From an uncultured Lentisphaeria bacterium (GTDB taxonomy: Bacteria > Verrucomicrobiota > Lentisphaeria > Victivallales > UBA1829): DNA of 64,000 nt. The translations under genes and the position numbers were made by a program. The notes beneath the pieces are model-generated. The model was not told the origin of the DNA. It made no database searches and was given only the letters and a program-made list of their open reading frames with translations. Positions 7,731 to 16,383 of the stretch are shown here, one piece after another. Each line of letters begins with the position of its first letter. The first letter of the stretch is position 1. The stretch spans positions 1-64,000 of the forward strand of contig CAJKAR010000017.1 in assembly GCA_905197955.1 (NCBI GenBank), given 5' to 3'.

Positions 7731-8600
7731 ATGGGGAAATTCAAACGTAGCTGGCATATTTTTATGAAGGCGCTGGATCTGATTATGGCAGAAAAGAAAC
7801 TGCTGATTTTTCCGTTGATTTCCGCCTTTGCAATGATCGTTCTGATTGCGCTTATCATTACGGGCCTGCTGACCTGGGCGCTTCTGACAGGAGATCCGGA
7901 AGCGGCGGAAAGCTCCGGCGGATCGGGAATTCTGGAGCTTGCGGTCTTCTTTGTTCTGTATCTTGTGACGATGCTGGTCTCCAATCTTTGCATGGCTGCG
8001 TTTTTCAGTGAGATTTTCCGCGGTTTGAATGGGGATTCCGTGGAAGTGACCCGTGGAATCCGCAAAGCATTTTCCCGTTTCAAGGCGATTTTTCTCTGGT
8101 CGCTTCTGGCATCCACGGTGGGGTTGATTCTCAGCATGCTGGAGCGCCGGGCGGGGATTATCGGAGCGATTGTGATCAAACTGCTGGGGGTTGTCTGGGC
8201 GGTGGCGTCCTGCTTTGCGATTCCGGCGATTGTCTGCAACCGGGATTTGAACAATCCGTTCCAGGCTCTGAAATATTCGGCGACGGCGATCAAGCGGACA
8301 TGGGGTGAGTCGCTGATCGGTTTCGTCGGAATCAATATGATCAGCGGAGTTGCGGTCTTTCTTTTCTTCCTGCTTGTGATTGCCGGGGTTGTGCTTGGGG
8401 TACTGGCGAATTCCGCAGTCTGCTGGATTCTGGTGGCGATCATGGCGGCCGCTCTGCTGGTGGCGCTGGTGCTGTTCGGCTATCTGGTCAACGTGGCGCA
8501 GGCGATCTATCGTGCGGCGCTGTATCAGTATGCGGAAGGGATGGAGGTCGTTGTCTTTTCGGAGGAGGAACTTGCCGGAGCCTTCCGGTCGAAAAAGTGA
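7731..8600 (+). CDS. Polytopic membrane protein, DUF6159-like
   Basis: 289-aa integral membrane protein with about six hydrophobic segments. The N-terminus (KRSWHIFMKALDLIMAEKKLLIFPLIS) resembles DUF6159 proteins, whose role is unknown. Membrane segments lie near residues 27-50, 67-95, 125-145, 150-170, 200-225 and 230-260. The ATG at 7731 has AAAGGAG about 8 bases upstream. It is a single-gene unit with its own promoter and a good terminator, between the AraC gene and a convergent operon. I see no transporter signature or catalytic motif. Family assignment is from memory of the N-terminal pattern. Confidence 0.7.
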   Translation: MGKFKRSWHIFMKALDLIMAEKKLLIFPLISAFAMIVLIALIITGLLTWALLTGDPEAAESSGGSGILELAVFFVLYLVTMLVSNLCMAAFFSEIFRGLNGDSVEVTRGIRKAFSRFKAIFLWSLLASTVGLILSMLERRAGIIGAIVIKLLGVVWAVASCFAIPAIVCNRDLNNPFQALKYSATAIKRTWGESLIGFVGINMISGVAVFLFFLLVIAGVVLGVLANSAVCWILVAIMAAALLVALVLFGYLVNVAQAIYRAALYQYAEGMEVVVFSEEELAGAFRSKK

Positions 8601-8634
8601 CGGCTTGTTTCCTCCGGGATCATCCGATGGAGAA

Positions 8635-8668
8635 CCCGCTTCCGTTTTTTCGGGAGCGGGATTTTTTT
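8635..8668 (+). terminator. Rho-independent terminator
   Basis: Ten-pair stem CCCGCTTCCG / CGGGAGCGGG (one G-T pair) with a loop of six T, followed by ATTTTTTT. It ends the membrane-protein transcript and faces the convergent operon. Confidence 0.88.
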
Positions 8669-8687
8669 ATGGGGAGAAGATCGGTTT

Positions 8688-9269
8688 TCAGTTGATGGAA
8701 GGATCGGACGGTTCCGAATAGATGACCAGTCCTTTTGCATAGCTGCATCCGGGGGCGAGAGAGGCTCTGTGGGGAATGTTGGCTTTGAGATAAAGCGTAT
8801 CGCCGGGATTCATTCTGCGGGGATGTTTATCGTCATAGATGCAGTAATCCAGCGATCCCTCCAGCACGACAAAGAATTCTTCGGATTCATGCAGCATGAG
8901 TTCCCGCGGTTCCGCGGGCGTGTATTCGAGGATGAAGGGATCCATTTTCCGTCCGAGCTGGCGATAGGCGAGGGCTAGATAACGGATTCCATACTGGGCG
9001 TTGTCATCGCGCTGCAGCTCTTCGCCTTCGTCGAGATGGCTGAAGGAGAACTGTTCGCCCTCGTTGTTTTTGCGGAAGAGGTCGCCGACGTCGATTCCGA
9101 GAGCATCGGCGATTTTCACCAGAGCTTTCAGGGAAGGCGTGATGCGGAAGTTCTCCACCTGAGAGATGAATCCTTTGCTGAAACCGCTCCGCCGGGCAAG
9201 CTGTTCGACGGTCATTTTCTGCGTCTGGCGCACCTTGCGAATCGTTTGAGAGAGTTCCAGCAGGTTCAT
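8688..9269 (-). CDS. XRE-family regulator with C-terminal cupin
   Basis: 193-aa transcription factor. Residues 8-62 form an XRE/Cro helix-turn-helix (MTVEQLARRSGFSKGFISQ, ENFRITPSLKALVKIADAL). Residues about 115-185 form a cupin barrel (LMLHESEEFFVVLEGSLDY, MNPGDTLYLKANIPHRA), a small-molecule sensor fold seen in PuuR/SutR-like regulators. It is the last gene of the glycerophosphodiester operon, 7 bp after the GDPD gene, so it is likely its own operon's regulator. The ligand may be a glycerol- or choline-type compound; that is inference from context only. Confidence 0.9.
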   Translation of the reverse strand: MNLLELSQTIRKVRQTQKMTVEQLARRSGFSKGFISQVENFRITPSLKALVKIADALGIDVGDLFRKNNEGEQFSFSHLDEGEELQRDDNAQYGIRYLALAYRQLGRKMDPFILEYTPAEPRELMLHESEEFFVVLEGSLDYCIYDDKHPRRMNPGDTLYLKANIPHRASLAPGCSYAKGLVIYSEPSDPSIN

Positions 9270-9276
9270 AATCAGC

Positions 9277-10038
9277 TCATCGTCCTTCTATTGCTTTGCA
9301 GAGTTTTGCTGCGCAGTTGCTTGTGATGGAATCGACTCCGCGTTCCAGATAGCGTCTGGCGGCATCTTCCTGATCCACGGTCCAGATTGCGACGTGGTAT
9401 CCGGCGTCTTTCAGAGCTTTAATATACTTTGCATCGAATGCTTTTTCCAATGCACAGGCGTCGATTCCATCGGCTTTTGCGGATTTCAGGAAGGCGATGG
9501 TCTCTTCGGGGGTGGGGGAGAAGGTGCCGTCGGCATTGTTTTCCTCGAATCCGGTCAGCCAGAGCGTTTTGATATCGGGCATATAGCGTTTGCTTGCCAG
9601 GACGATCTCTTTGTGGAAGGAGATCATGACGATCTGTTCATGGGGAACGCCGGCGGCATCGATTTCCCGGAGCATGGCGGGAAGGACGCGCTCGTCGTTT
9701 TCCTTGACTTCGACGTAGAAGAGCTTGCCGGGTTTGAGAAGATTCAGAACGGCGCGGAAGGTGGGAATCTTTTCTCCTTTGAACTCGGGTTTCCCGTTGG
9801 AAACATCGAGAGTTTCCGCCTCGGCGAAGGTGCTCGATTCAATATGGATGTCGCGGTTGCCGACACGTCCGGTATCGCTGTCATGAATGCAGACGAGGAT
9901 GCCGTCGGCTGTCAGATGAATATCCGTTTCGATTCCATCCGTGTCTCGCTCCATGGCGAGCTGGAAGGCGCTGAGGGTGTTTTCGGGAGCATCAATCGAC
10001 TCTCCCCGGTGTGAGATCCATTCCACTTGTTTTTTCAT
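9277..10038 (-). CDS. Glycerophosphoryl diester phosphodiesterase
   Basis: Cleaves glycerophosphodiesters to sn-glycerol-3-phosphate and an alcohol. The 253-aa GDPD TIM barrel is complete: WISHRGESIDAPENTLSAF (catalytic HRG and PENT), GIETDIHLTADGILVCIHD (the E-x-D metal ligands and the HD motif), and YVEVKE. No signal peptide is visible, so it is predicted cytoplasmic, in the manner of UgpQ. GAGGTAG precedes the start. It is 3 bp after the DUF1667 gene and upstream of the XRE-cupin regulator, in an operon that carries G3P-oxidising proteins. Confidence 0.93.
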   Translation of the reverse strand: MKKQVEWISHRGESIDAPENTLSAFQLAMERDTDGIETDIHLTADGILVCIHDSDTGRVGNRDIHIESSTFAEAETLDVSNGKPEFKGEKIPTFRAVLNLLKPGKLFYVEVKENDERVLPAMLREIDAAGVPHEQIVMISFHKEIVLASKRYMPDIKTLWLTGFEENNADGTFSPTPEETIAFLKSAKADGIDACALEKAFDAKYIKALKDAGYHVAIWTVDQEDAARRYLERGVDSITSNCAAKLCKAIEGR

Positions 10039-10041
10039 GTT

Positions 10042-10404
10042 CTACCTCGTGATTGTACTTGAAAAAATAACGTTGACATTGCTGTTTTCAAAGTTTTCGA
10101 TTAAAATATCGCCTCTCCGGACCGGAATTTCAACCCGGCACCTGTAAAGAATGTTCAAAAGACGATCGATCAGATGCTTCGGCAGTTCCCGGTCGGTCCG
10201 GACCGGAATGTACGGCTGGAGGGCGGAATTGCATGGCACAACCGCAGTTACGATTCTTCGCGGATCGCATAACTCCTGTTTTGCATATTCCGCGCCTCTC
10301 GGACACCGGTTGCCGGAGATGTTCAACTCTTCAAAATTCCCCTTCCACTCAGCCGAGAGCCGGCAGCCGATCGGACAGCGGATGCAGATCAGTTCCTTTT
10401 TCAT
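10042..10404 (-). CDS. DUF1667 protein, partner of glycerol-3-phosphate oxidation
   Basis: 120-aa cysteine-rich protein. The N-terminus CIRCPIGCRLSAEW followed by GNRCPRGAEYA gives four cysteines (CxxC, C and a later C) suited to bind an iron-sulfur cluster or metal. DUF1667 proteins recur beside GlpA-like dehydrogenases and FAD/NAD reductases in anaerobes, as here. A likely role is electron transfer or assembly for that complex, but the biochemical function is not established to my knowledge. AAAGGAG precedes the start, and the gene overlaps the upstream reductase by four bases. Confidence 0.88.
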   Translation of the reverse strand: MKKELICIRCPIGCRLSAEWKGNFEELNISGNRCPRGAEYAKQELCDPRRIVTAVVPCNSALQPYIPVRTDRELPKHLIDRLLNILYRCRVEIPVRRGDILIENFENSNVNVIFSSTITR

Positions 10405-11666
10405 ATTTTTTCTCCTTTTTTCAACCGGAATATGAGTTCGCCTTCCTCCTTCAGCTGTTCCGCTTTCAGATCGACGATGATCATTTCCGCCGGACGGATG
10501 TAGTTGTAATGGCGTTTCCAGATGATTTTCCCATTCTGTTCCGCTTCCAGTTCCGCGTCGTTTGTCACGATCAGGGAACGGAAGGCAAAGCGAGTATCCT
10601 GCGCATTCCGGTAGCGGTTCGGTACCACATATTTCAGGTTCGATTCCACCTTTACGGGAAAAGTTCCGTCCGGAGCGGTTTCTCCGTTCAGGCGGCGTAC
10701 CGCCATTTGTGCGGCATGTTCCGCCTCCTCGGAGACAAAATCCACAAGATCGTGAACATGCAGAACGTTTCCTCCGGCGAAGATTCCGGGGACGCTCGTT
10801 TCATAACTGGAATCGACAAGCGGACCGCCTGTCGAGGGATTCAGGGCGACGCCGACGCTGGAGGAGAGCTCGTTTTCGGGAATCAGTCCGACGGAGAACA
10901 GCACCGTGTCACAGTCGATATGGAATTTGCGTTCCGTCTGCGGGATTCCGTCTTTGAGCGGTGCGACTTCGACCCCTTCGACTCGTTCGCGCCCCAGTAT
11001 ATTGACCACGGAGTGTTCCAGGTAAAGCGGAATCCCGAAGTCATTCAGGCACTGGACGATGTTGCGGGTCAGTCCTGCAGGATACGGCATGATCTCGACC
11101 ACCGCCTCCACCTTGATTCCCGACCAGCGCAGACGACGCGCCATGATCAGTCCGATATCGCCTGATCCGACGATGACCGCCTTCTTTCCCGGCAGAATCC
11201 CTTCCATATTCAGGAGTTTCTGCGCCGCTCCCGCCGTGAAAACTCCAGCTGGACGACTCCCCGGAATGGCAAGATTTCCGCGATTCCGTTCCCTGCACCC
11301 CATGGCGAGAATCACGGCGCGCGACCGGATCTTCCGGACTCCTTCCTTCGGGGAGAGCACAAGCAGAAGAAGAGTTCCATCCGTTTCCTTTTTCAGATCG
11401 ATGACCGTGGCGCCGAGACGCAGGTGAGCTCCAGCTTTTTCCGCCTTTTCCGTCACCCGTTCCGCGTATTCCGGACCGGTCAGCTCCTCTTTGAAATAGC
11501 GGAGCCCGAATCCGTTGTGGATGCATTGGCGGAGAATTCCGCCGGGACGGTCCTCGCGGTCGATGACGATGGTGCTTTTTCCCGCCTCCGCCGTAACCGC
11601 CGCCGCAGCGAGTCCGGCTGCGCCGGCACCGATGACGGCAACGTCAAACGTTTCTTCCTGTATCAT
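10401..11666 (-). CDS. FAD/NAD(P)-dependent oxidoreductase of the glycerol operon
   Basis: 421-aa pyridine nucleotide-disulfide-type flavoprotein. The FAD-binding AVIGAGAAGLAAAAV is at residue 10, a second Rossmann motif AVIVGSGDIGLIMARRL sits near 165 for NAD(P), and GIFAGGNVLHVHDLVD near 300 closes the FAD site. There is no CxxxxC redox-active disulfide, so it is not a thioredoxin- or lipoamide-type enzyme. The family is the reductase subunit paired with GlpA-like proteins in anaerobic glycerol use. It lies 1 bp after the GlpA-like gene and overlaps DUF1667, which suggests a three-component enzyme (GlpA-like, reductase, DUF1667). Confidence 0.88.
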   Translation of the reverse strand: MIQEETFDVAVIGAGAAGLAAAAVTAEAGKSTIVIDREDRPGGILRQCIHNGFGLRYFKEELTGPEYAERVTEKAEKAGAHLRLGATVIDLKKETDGTLLLLVLSPKEGVRKIRSRAVILAMGCRERNRGNLAIPGSRPAGVFTAGAAQKLLNMEGILPGKKAVIVGSGDIGLIMARRLRWSGIKVEAVVEIMPYPAGLTRNIVQCLNDFGIPLYLEHSVVNILGRERVEGVEVAPLKDGIPQTERKFHIDCDTVLFSVGLIPENELSSSVGVALNPSTGGPLVDSSYETSVPGIFAGGNVLHVHDLVDFVSEEAEHAAQMAVRRLNGETAPDGTFPVKVESNLKYVVPNRYRNAQDTRFAFRSLIVTNDAELEAEQNGKIIWKRHYNYIRPAEMIIVDLKAEQLKEEGELIFRLKKGEKI

Positions 11667-11667
11667 G

Positions 11668-13137
11668 TCAAGCCTCGCTTGTTTTCTGGTTTGTTTCGAC
11701 TTTCAGATCGCCAAGACGACCGACGGCAAGACGGCTTTTACCACCCTTTTTCGTCAGCTTCTCCATCGGTATTCCCGTCTCTCTGCTGATGATTTTCATG
11801 ATTTTTGCCGAGCAGAACCCTCCCTGACAGCGTCCCATCCCTGCGCGGGTGTAGAACTTGACTCCGTCGAGAGTTGTGTGCCCCTTGCGCACGGCTTCGA
11901 CGATCTCCGCTTCCGAAATCTTTTCACAGCGGCAGATGATATGTGTCCATGCGGGATCCTCCCTGTGAAGACGTTCCATCTCTTCTGCCGGCTCATGACG
12001 GATCTCATGCCGGGGCGCAAGTTCCGAGACAATATGCACTTTCTCCAGCAGGGGCAGACCGGCGCTTTTCAGGAGTTCCTTGATATATTCGCCGATGGCC
12101 GGAGAGGCGGTCAGTCCCGGCGATTGAATTCCGGCGGCCTGCACAAAATCCGGGGCTTTTTCGGAGAGGGCAATGTAAAAATCTTCGTTGTCCATGACGG
12201 GACGGAGTCCGGCAAAAGAGGTGATCAGATCGCGGGGCGAGATCCCGTTGACCATGTTCCGGACATGGGAAAGAATCCGTTTCATGTTGTCGGCGCTTGT
12301 GGTGGTGTCGAGTTTGTTTTCGACCGTTTCCGCGGTCGGGCCGATCATGGTGGTCCCTTCCGCGGTCGGAATGACCAGGACGCCTTTGGAGTGACTGGTC
12401 GGAACCGGAAAGATGACTCGCTGCGGACGAGCCGAACTGTTGCGGTCAAGCAGATACTCCTCGCCCTTTCTCGGATGGATGGTGAACTCTTCCGCTCCGA
12501 AGATTCGCGAAACTCGGTCGGCGAAGAGTCCGGCGGCGTTGACAACGTAACGGGCTCGGACCTCTTCCCCGTTTGCGGATCGGATGATCCAGTTATTCTC
12601 TTGCCGATCGGCGCTGGCAACCTCGAAATTGCATTTCAGATCGACATCGTTCCGGCGGGCGGCTTCGACGAGGCTGAACACATAGCGATACGGTTCGATT
12701 GTTCCTCCGCCGGGCGCGAAGAATCCTCCGACTACCTCCGGATTCAGTTTCGGTTCCAGCTGCAGCAGTCGGTCCCTGCCGCACATCTCCAGATCGCGGA
12801 CCCCGTTGCGGATTCCCTGTTCGTAGAGTTTGTGGACCGTGCTCATCTCTTCTTCCGAGAACGCGACAACAAGAATACCGGTCCGCTTGAACGGGAATCC
12901 CAGCTCATGCTGAAGGCGTTCGAACATCAGATTGCCCCGGATCTCCAGCTTGGCCTTCAGGGTGGTGACCGGATGATGGAAGCCGCCGTGGATGATCCCG
13001 GAATTTGCCTTGGAAACTCCGAATCCGACATCCGCCCAGCGTTCCAGAAGAACCACTTTGAGCTGATAACGGGAGAGATGCCACGCACTTGAGGCGCCCG
13101 TTACGCCGGCGCCGATAATTGCGACGTCATACGTCAT
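11668..13137 (-). CDS. GlpA-like glycerol-3-phosphate dehydrogenase with BFD [2Fe-2S] domain
   Basis: 489-aa DAO-family flavoprotein expected to oxidise sn-glycerol-3-phosphate to dihydroxyacetone phosphate. FAD motif AIIGAGVTGASSAWHLSRY is at the N-terminus, with SGIIHGGFHH next. The C-terminal 100 residues carry a BFD-like [2Fe-2S] domain (IICRCEKISEAEIVEAVRKG, GMGRCQGGFC, four Cys). The GGAGG ribosome site is strong. The enzyme probably passes electrons through its cluster to the adjacent flavoprotein and DUF1667. Some annotations call this family L-2-hydroxyglutarate oxidase-like; the operon favours G3P. Confidence 0.88.
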   Translation of the reverse strand: MTYDVAIIGAGVTGASSAWHLSRYQLKVVLLERWADVGFGVSKANSGIIHGGFHHPVTTLKAKLEIRGNLMFERLQHELGFPFKRTGILVVAFSEEEMSTVHKLYEQGIRNGVRDLEMCGRDRLLQLEPKLNPEVVGGFFAPGGGTIEPYRYVFSLVEAARRNDVDLKCNFEVASADRQENNWIIRSANGEEVRARYVVNAAGLFADRVSRIFGAEEFTIHPRKGEEYLLDRNSSARPQRVIFPVPTSHSKGVLVIPTAEGTTMIGPTAETVENKLDTTTSADNMKRILSHVRNMVNGISPRDLITSFAGLRPVMDNEDFYIALSEKAPDFVQAAGIQSPGLTASPAIGEYIKELLKSAGLPLLEKVHIVSELAPRHEIRHEPAEEMERLHREDPAWTHIICRCEKISEAEIVEAVRKGHTTLDGVKFYTRAGMGRCQGGFCSAKIMKIISRETGIPMEKLTKKGGKSRLAVGRLGDLKVETNQKTSEA

Positions 13138-13195
13138 AAAGACCTCCGTTTTTCACTGTCGTTTTCTCCTTCTTTTTCACAATTCTTTTTCCTTG

Positions 13196-14002
13196 TTATT
13201 TTTTTTGTTGTCTTTCTCGGTTTGTCCAGATGGTCTGCAGTTCTCCGAGGTCGCGGACCTGATAGTCGGGAACGATCCCCTCCGGGGGAAGCAGATCGGC
13301 TTCCGGGGAGAGAATATGGCAGGTGACCGCACCCGCGTGAATGCCGAGAGAGATATCGGTTGCGAGCCGGTCCCCTGCCATCAGGCATTGATGCGGATCG
13401 ACTCCGTAGCGTTTTGCCGCTTCCCTCAGCATTCCGGGATCCGGTTTGCCCAGAGTTTTGATTCTGGTATTGGTGGAAATTTCAAGGGCTCTGGTGATGG
13501 CTCCGCAGTCGATGAGCCATGTTTCCCGGTCGGTGGGGCAGTATACGTCTGGATGGGTGGCGAAGCCTGGGAGTCCGCGATGAAGAAAGTATGCGGTCCG
13601 ACAGAGTTTCTCATAGGTCAGACTTCTGTCGAATGCAATGACAACCGCCTGCGGATTCTTTTCGTCAAGTTCGAATCCTGCTTCCTGAAACGTCCTGCGA
13701 ACCGAGTCCATCGCCAGCACATGAAGACGGTGAACGGACGGATAAGACTGGTGCAGATGATCTATCGTATATTCCGTCGATGTATAAAAATTGCTTCGCT
13801 CCGCATGAATTCCCATTTGTTTCAACTTTTCAACATATTCCGGAATGCTGTACGATGAGTTGTTGGATAGAAATGTATAACCGATTTTTCTTTCCTTTAG
13901 AAAATCCAGAAACGGAAGTGTTGTGGGAAAAAGTCGGGAGCCGCGGTAGATCGTGCCATCCATATCCAGGAAGACTCGTTGGATTTTTTCCAGGGGAACC
14001 AT
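13196..14002 (-). CDS. HAD-IIA family sugar/glycerol phosphatase
   Basis: 268-aa HAD phosphatase of the NagD/AraL type. Motif I is FLDMDGTIYRGS, motif II is FLSNNSSY, a C2-type cap lies between, and motifs III/IV appear as LGKPDPGML and AGDRLATDISLGIHAG. HAD-IIA enzymes remove phosphate from small sugar phosphates, including glycerol phosphate and phosphoglycolate. As first gene of the operon it may dephosphorylate G3P or DHAP. I place the start at 14002: an in-frame ATG at 14059 lies within the predicted promoter spacer, upstream of the likely transcription start. Confidence 0.86.
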   Translation of the reverse strand: MVPLEKIQRVFLDMDGTIYRGSRLFPTTLPFLDFLKERKIGYTFLSNNSSYSIPEYVEKLKQMGIHAERSNFYTSTEYTIDHLHQSYPSVHRLHVLAMDSVRRTFQEAGFELDEKNPQAVVIAFDRSLTYEKLCRTAYFLHRGLPGFATHPDVYCPTDRETWLIDCGAITRALEISTNTRIKTLGKPDPGMLREAAKRYGVDPHQCLMAGDRLATDISLGIHAGAVTCHILSPEADLLPPEGIVPDYQVRDLGELQTIWTNRERQQKK

Positions 14003-14038
14003 GAAATTTTCTTTCTTGTTTATTAAAAAGTTTAGTAA

Positions 14039-14066
14039 AATATAACATATCGTAAACAAAAGTCAA
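14039..14066 (-). promoter_or_regulatory. Probable promoter of the glycerophosphodiester operon
   Basis: On the minus strand, TTGACT, 16 bp, TATATT (each 5 of 6 to consensus), ending 36 bp before the HAD start. Both hexamers and spacing are good, and no other promoter is visible upstream. Confidence 0.7.
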
Positions 14067-14224
14067 GAGCGATTTCTGGAAAAGGTGCATCCTTCTCAGG
14101 AAGACTCGATGGATGTTGAAAAATTATTCTTCCGATCGGGGAAACTGAATTCGATCAGGGAAACAGAACTCCTTCGAGAGTGCTGGGGGGAGGAGTGGAG
14201 TTTTGAATTTTTTTTGTTTTATAT

Positions 14225-14253
14225 TTGAAATATTGTTTCAGATATGATATAGT
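14225..14253 (+). promoter_or_regulatory. Probable promoter of the SDR / FAD-oxidoreductase pair
   Basis: TTGAAA, 17 bp, TATAGT. The SDR start follows 33 bp later with AAGGAG about 7 bases before it. Confidence 0.7.
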
Positions 14254-14286
14254 GCGGTTGTCAATCGAAAAAAAAGGAGCTGTGAA

Positions 14287-15006
14287 ATGAATGTGAAAAA
14301 TGCGGTTGTTGTTGTGACCGGCGGTTCGGATGGGTACGGATTTGGAATTGCAAGTGTTCTGAAACGTGCGGGGGCGGATGTGATTATTACGGGGCGGTGC
14401 CGGGAGAAGCTGGAGAGTGCTGGAGAGAAACTTGGAGTTCGCACGGTCTGCGGAGACATTGCGTCGCCTTCCGACTGGGACAGGGTGTTTGAGGTTTCCG
14501 GAACTCCGGATGTGCTGATTAACAACGCGGGATTCGGTGGTAAGATAGCTCCGGTGGCGGAACAGTCGGATGAGGAGATTCTTTCGACGATCATGGGGAA
14601 TCTTGCCGGAACGATTCTTGGCTGCCGTCGAGCCGCAAAGCTCATGAGCGAGCGGAAAAGAGGGACGATCATCAACATATCCAGTGTCTGTGCGCTGTAT
14701 GCGTGGCCCGGTTGGAGTGTTTATACTGCGGCGAAGGCGGGACTTGCCAAATTTTCGCATGGTTTGTATACGGAATTGCGGCCGTTCGGGGTTCGAGTGA
14801 CCTGTCTGACTCCTTCGTGGGGACAGACCGGATTCAACGCCGCCTCTCACATTCAGGGTGCTTCCGAGGATCCTGAGCTGAGGTGGAAATGCACGGCTCC
14901 GGAGGAACTCGGGCAGGTTGTTCTGGAGATTCTGGAAACTCCGGATCACCTGGCGATTCCGGATCTGACTCTTCAGCCGATGATTCAGGATATTTCCCCC
15001 ATGTAA
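14287..15006 (+). CDS. SDR-family oxidoreductase
   Basis: 239-aa short-chain dehydrogenase. Cofactor motif TGGSDGYGFGIA near residue 12, NNAG near 79, catalytic Ser in INISSVCAL, YTAAKAG for the Tyr-Lys pair, and a C-terminal tail without the usual GG. It is more compact than the first SDR at 3654 and not closely similar to it. It is co-transcribed with a FAD-dependent oxidoreductase 21 bp downstream, and the two may act in sequence on one hydroxylated substrate. Substrate unknown. Confidence 0.88.
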   Translation: MNVKNAVVVVTGGSDGYGFGIASVLKRAGADVIITGRCREKLESAGEKLGVRTVCGDIASPSDWDRVFEVSGTPDVLINNAGFGGKIAPVAEQSDEEILSTIMGNLAGTILGCRRAAKLMSERKRGTIINISSVCALYAWPGWSVYTAAKAGLAKFSHGLYTELRPFGVRVTCLTPSWGQTGFNAASHIQGASEDPELRWKCTAPEELGQVVLEILETPDHLAIPDLTLQPMIQDISPM

Positions 15007-15027
15007 TCGGGAAAGGCGAGGGCGGCA

Positions 15028-16323
15028 ATGAGACGGATCACCTGTGATATCTGTGTTGTTGGAGGCGGCAGCGGCGGGATTGGTGCCGCGGTTGGAGCTG
15101 CACGGACCGGAGCCGATGTTTTGTTGATTGAACGGGATTCGTATCCGGGCGGGACGATTGTTTCGGCATGGGTCCACAACTGGGAACCGGTCTGCGGAAC
15201 ATCGGAACTCTGCCGTCGTCTTTATAAACGCATGTGCCTCATGCCGGGCGGTGCGGATGCGGATTATTCGCAATCTCTTTCCCGGCTGAACCGGGATGGT
15301 GTTCGGAATCCGCCGCTGCCGTTCGAGCCGTGGGCGTTTGTACGTTCGGTGGAAGCCGAGTTCAAGGAAAGCGGTGTCCGGCGCGTTCTCTGCGACACGG
15401 ATTTCCGAGACTGCCGTGTGCATTCCGGCAGAATCGAATCCATCGTTGTGCAGACTCCGTTTGAAACTTTGGAAATTTCTGCGGACTTCTTTCTGGACTC
15501 AACCGGGGATATTATTCTGGCACGTGCTGCGGGATGTCCATTCAGCAAAGGTGCTGAGAGTGCTTCCGAGTTCGGAGAGCCTTCTGCGCTGGAGAGCGCC
15601 GATCCTTCGGACTTGAATGCTGCCAACTGGTGCTACCGGGTCCGTCCGGCAGAACCTGGCGGTTTGTTGGATGGCGAGGCTATTTCAGAATATCCGCAGT
15701 TGTGTGTCCGCCGTCCGAAATTCTGTGTGACGATGCCGAATGGGGATCTGCTTGTGAATCCCTGCGGAACGACCCGTCTTGATCCGGCTCTGGATGCGGA
15801 AGAGTATGCGGAACGAGTCCGTGCTGCGCGCGAACTGGCGTATCTCTGCTGGCACTGGGATGCCTTTGTCGGAGGGAAGAATTTGCAATGGATCGGGCTT
15901 GCTCCCCGGATCGGGATTCGGGAGAGTTATCGGCTTTCGGCGGAGTATGTGACCAATGAAAACGATGTCTTGGCCGGACTGAATTTCCAGCATGAGGATA
16001 TTGTGGCAACTTGTGATCATCCTCTGGACGACCATGCACGCGGACGGTGTCGGGAACTGCGCAGCGGCTATGGAATACCGTTCCGTTCGCTGCTGCCGCG
16101 CGGATGCGAGAATCTGATGATTGCTTCGCGCGGACTTGGAGTATCACATATAGCGGCGTCGAGCTGTCGCCTGAGCCGGACGATCATGACGCTCGGAGAA
16201 ATTGCGGGCCATGCCGCCGGACTGTGCGTGAAGCGAGGCTGTCAGCTGCGTGATCTGAAGATTGCTTCCGAGCCGTCTCTGCTTGCGATCAGTCTGAAAA
16301 GTTCTTCCCGGAACAACGGGTGA
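15028..16323 (+). CDS. FAD-dependent oxidoreductase (FAD_oxidored family)
   Basis: 431-aa flavoprotein. It opens with CDICVVGGGSGGIGAAVGAA for FAD binding, then LIERDSYPGGTIVSAWVHNW; the GG-T-I/V-S pattern and the later STGDIILARAAG are typical of the FAD_oxidored (PF12831) group, which is abundant in Lentisphaerae and Planctomycetes. The C-terminus has RGLGVSHIAASSCRLSRTIM and GEIAGHAAGLCVKRG, closing the FAD site. No signal peptide is present. The reaction is unknown; relatives are often found in carbohydrate-utilisation loci. It is downstream of an SDR in the same operon. Confidence 0.85.
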   Translation: MRRITCDICVVGGGSGGIGAAVGAARTGADVLLIERDSYPGGTIVSAWVHNWEPVCGTSELCRRLYKRMCLMPGGADADYSQSLSRLNRDGVRNPPLPFEPWAFVRSVEAEFKESGVRRVLCDTDFRDCRVHSGRIESIVVQTPFETLEISADFFLDSTGDIILARAAGCPFSKGAESASEFGEPSALESADPSDLNAANWCYRVRPAEPGGLLDGEAISEYPQLCVRRPKFCVTMPNGDLLVNPCGTTRLDPALDAEEYAERVRAARELAYLCWHWDAFVGGKNLQWIGLAPRIGIRESYRLSAEYVTNENDVLAGLNFQHEDIVATCDHPLDDHARGRCRELRSGYGIPFRSLLPRGCENLMIASRGLGVSHIAASSCRLSRTIMTLGEIAGHAAGLCVKRGCQLRDLKIASEPSLLAISLKSSSRNNG

Positions 16324-16351
16324 GAAACTCTGTTCTCCGAGCCGTTGTTCC
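16310..16351. other. Inverted repeat between convergent genes
   Basis: Perfect 10-bp arms GGAACAACGG / CCGTTGTTCC separated by 22 bases, spanning the stop codon of the FAD oxidoreductase. There is no T run on either strand, so it could be a weak bidirectional terminator or an mRNA 3' end stabiliser. Confidence 0.5.
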
Positions 16352-16383
16352 GGTTGCCGGAAAGCGGAAGAAAAAGGGATGGG

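Noticed and set aside
11515..13092. A long open frame opposite the GlpA-like gene
   Set aside because: Mirror frame of a well supported flavoprotein gene; no start signal or family features.
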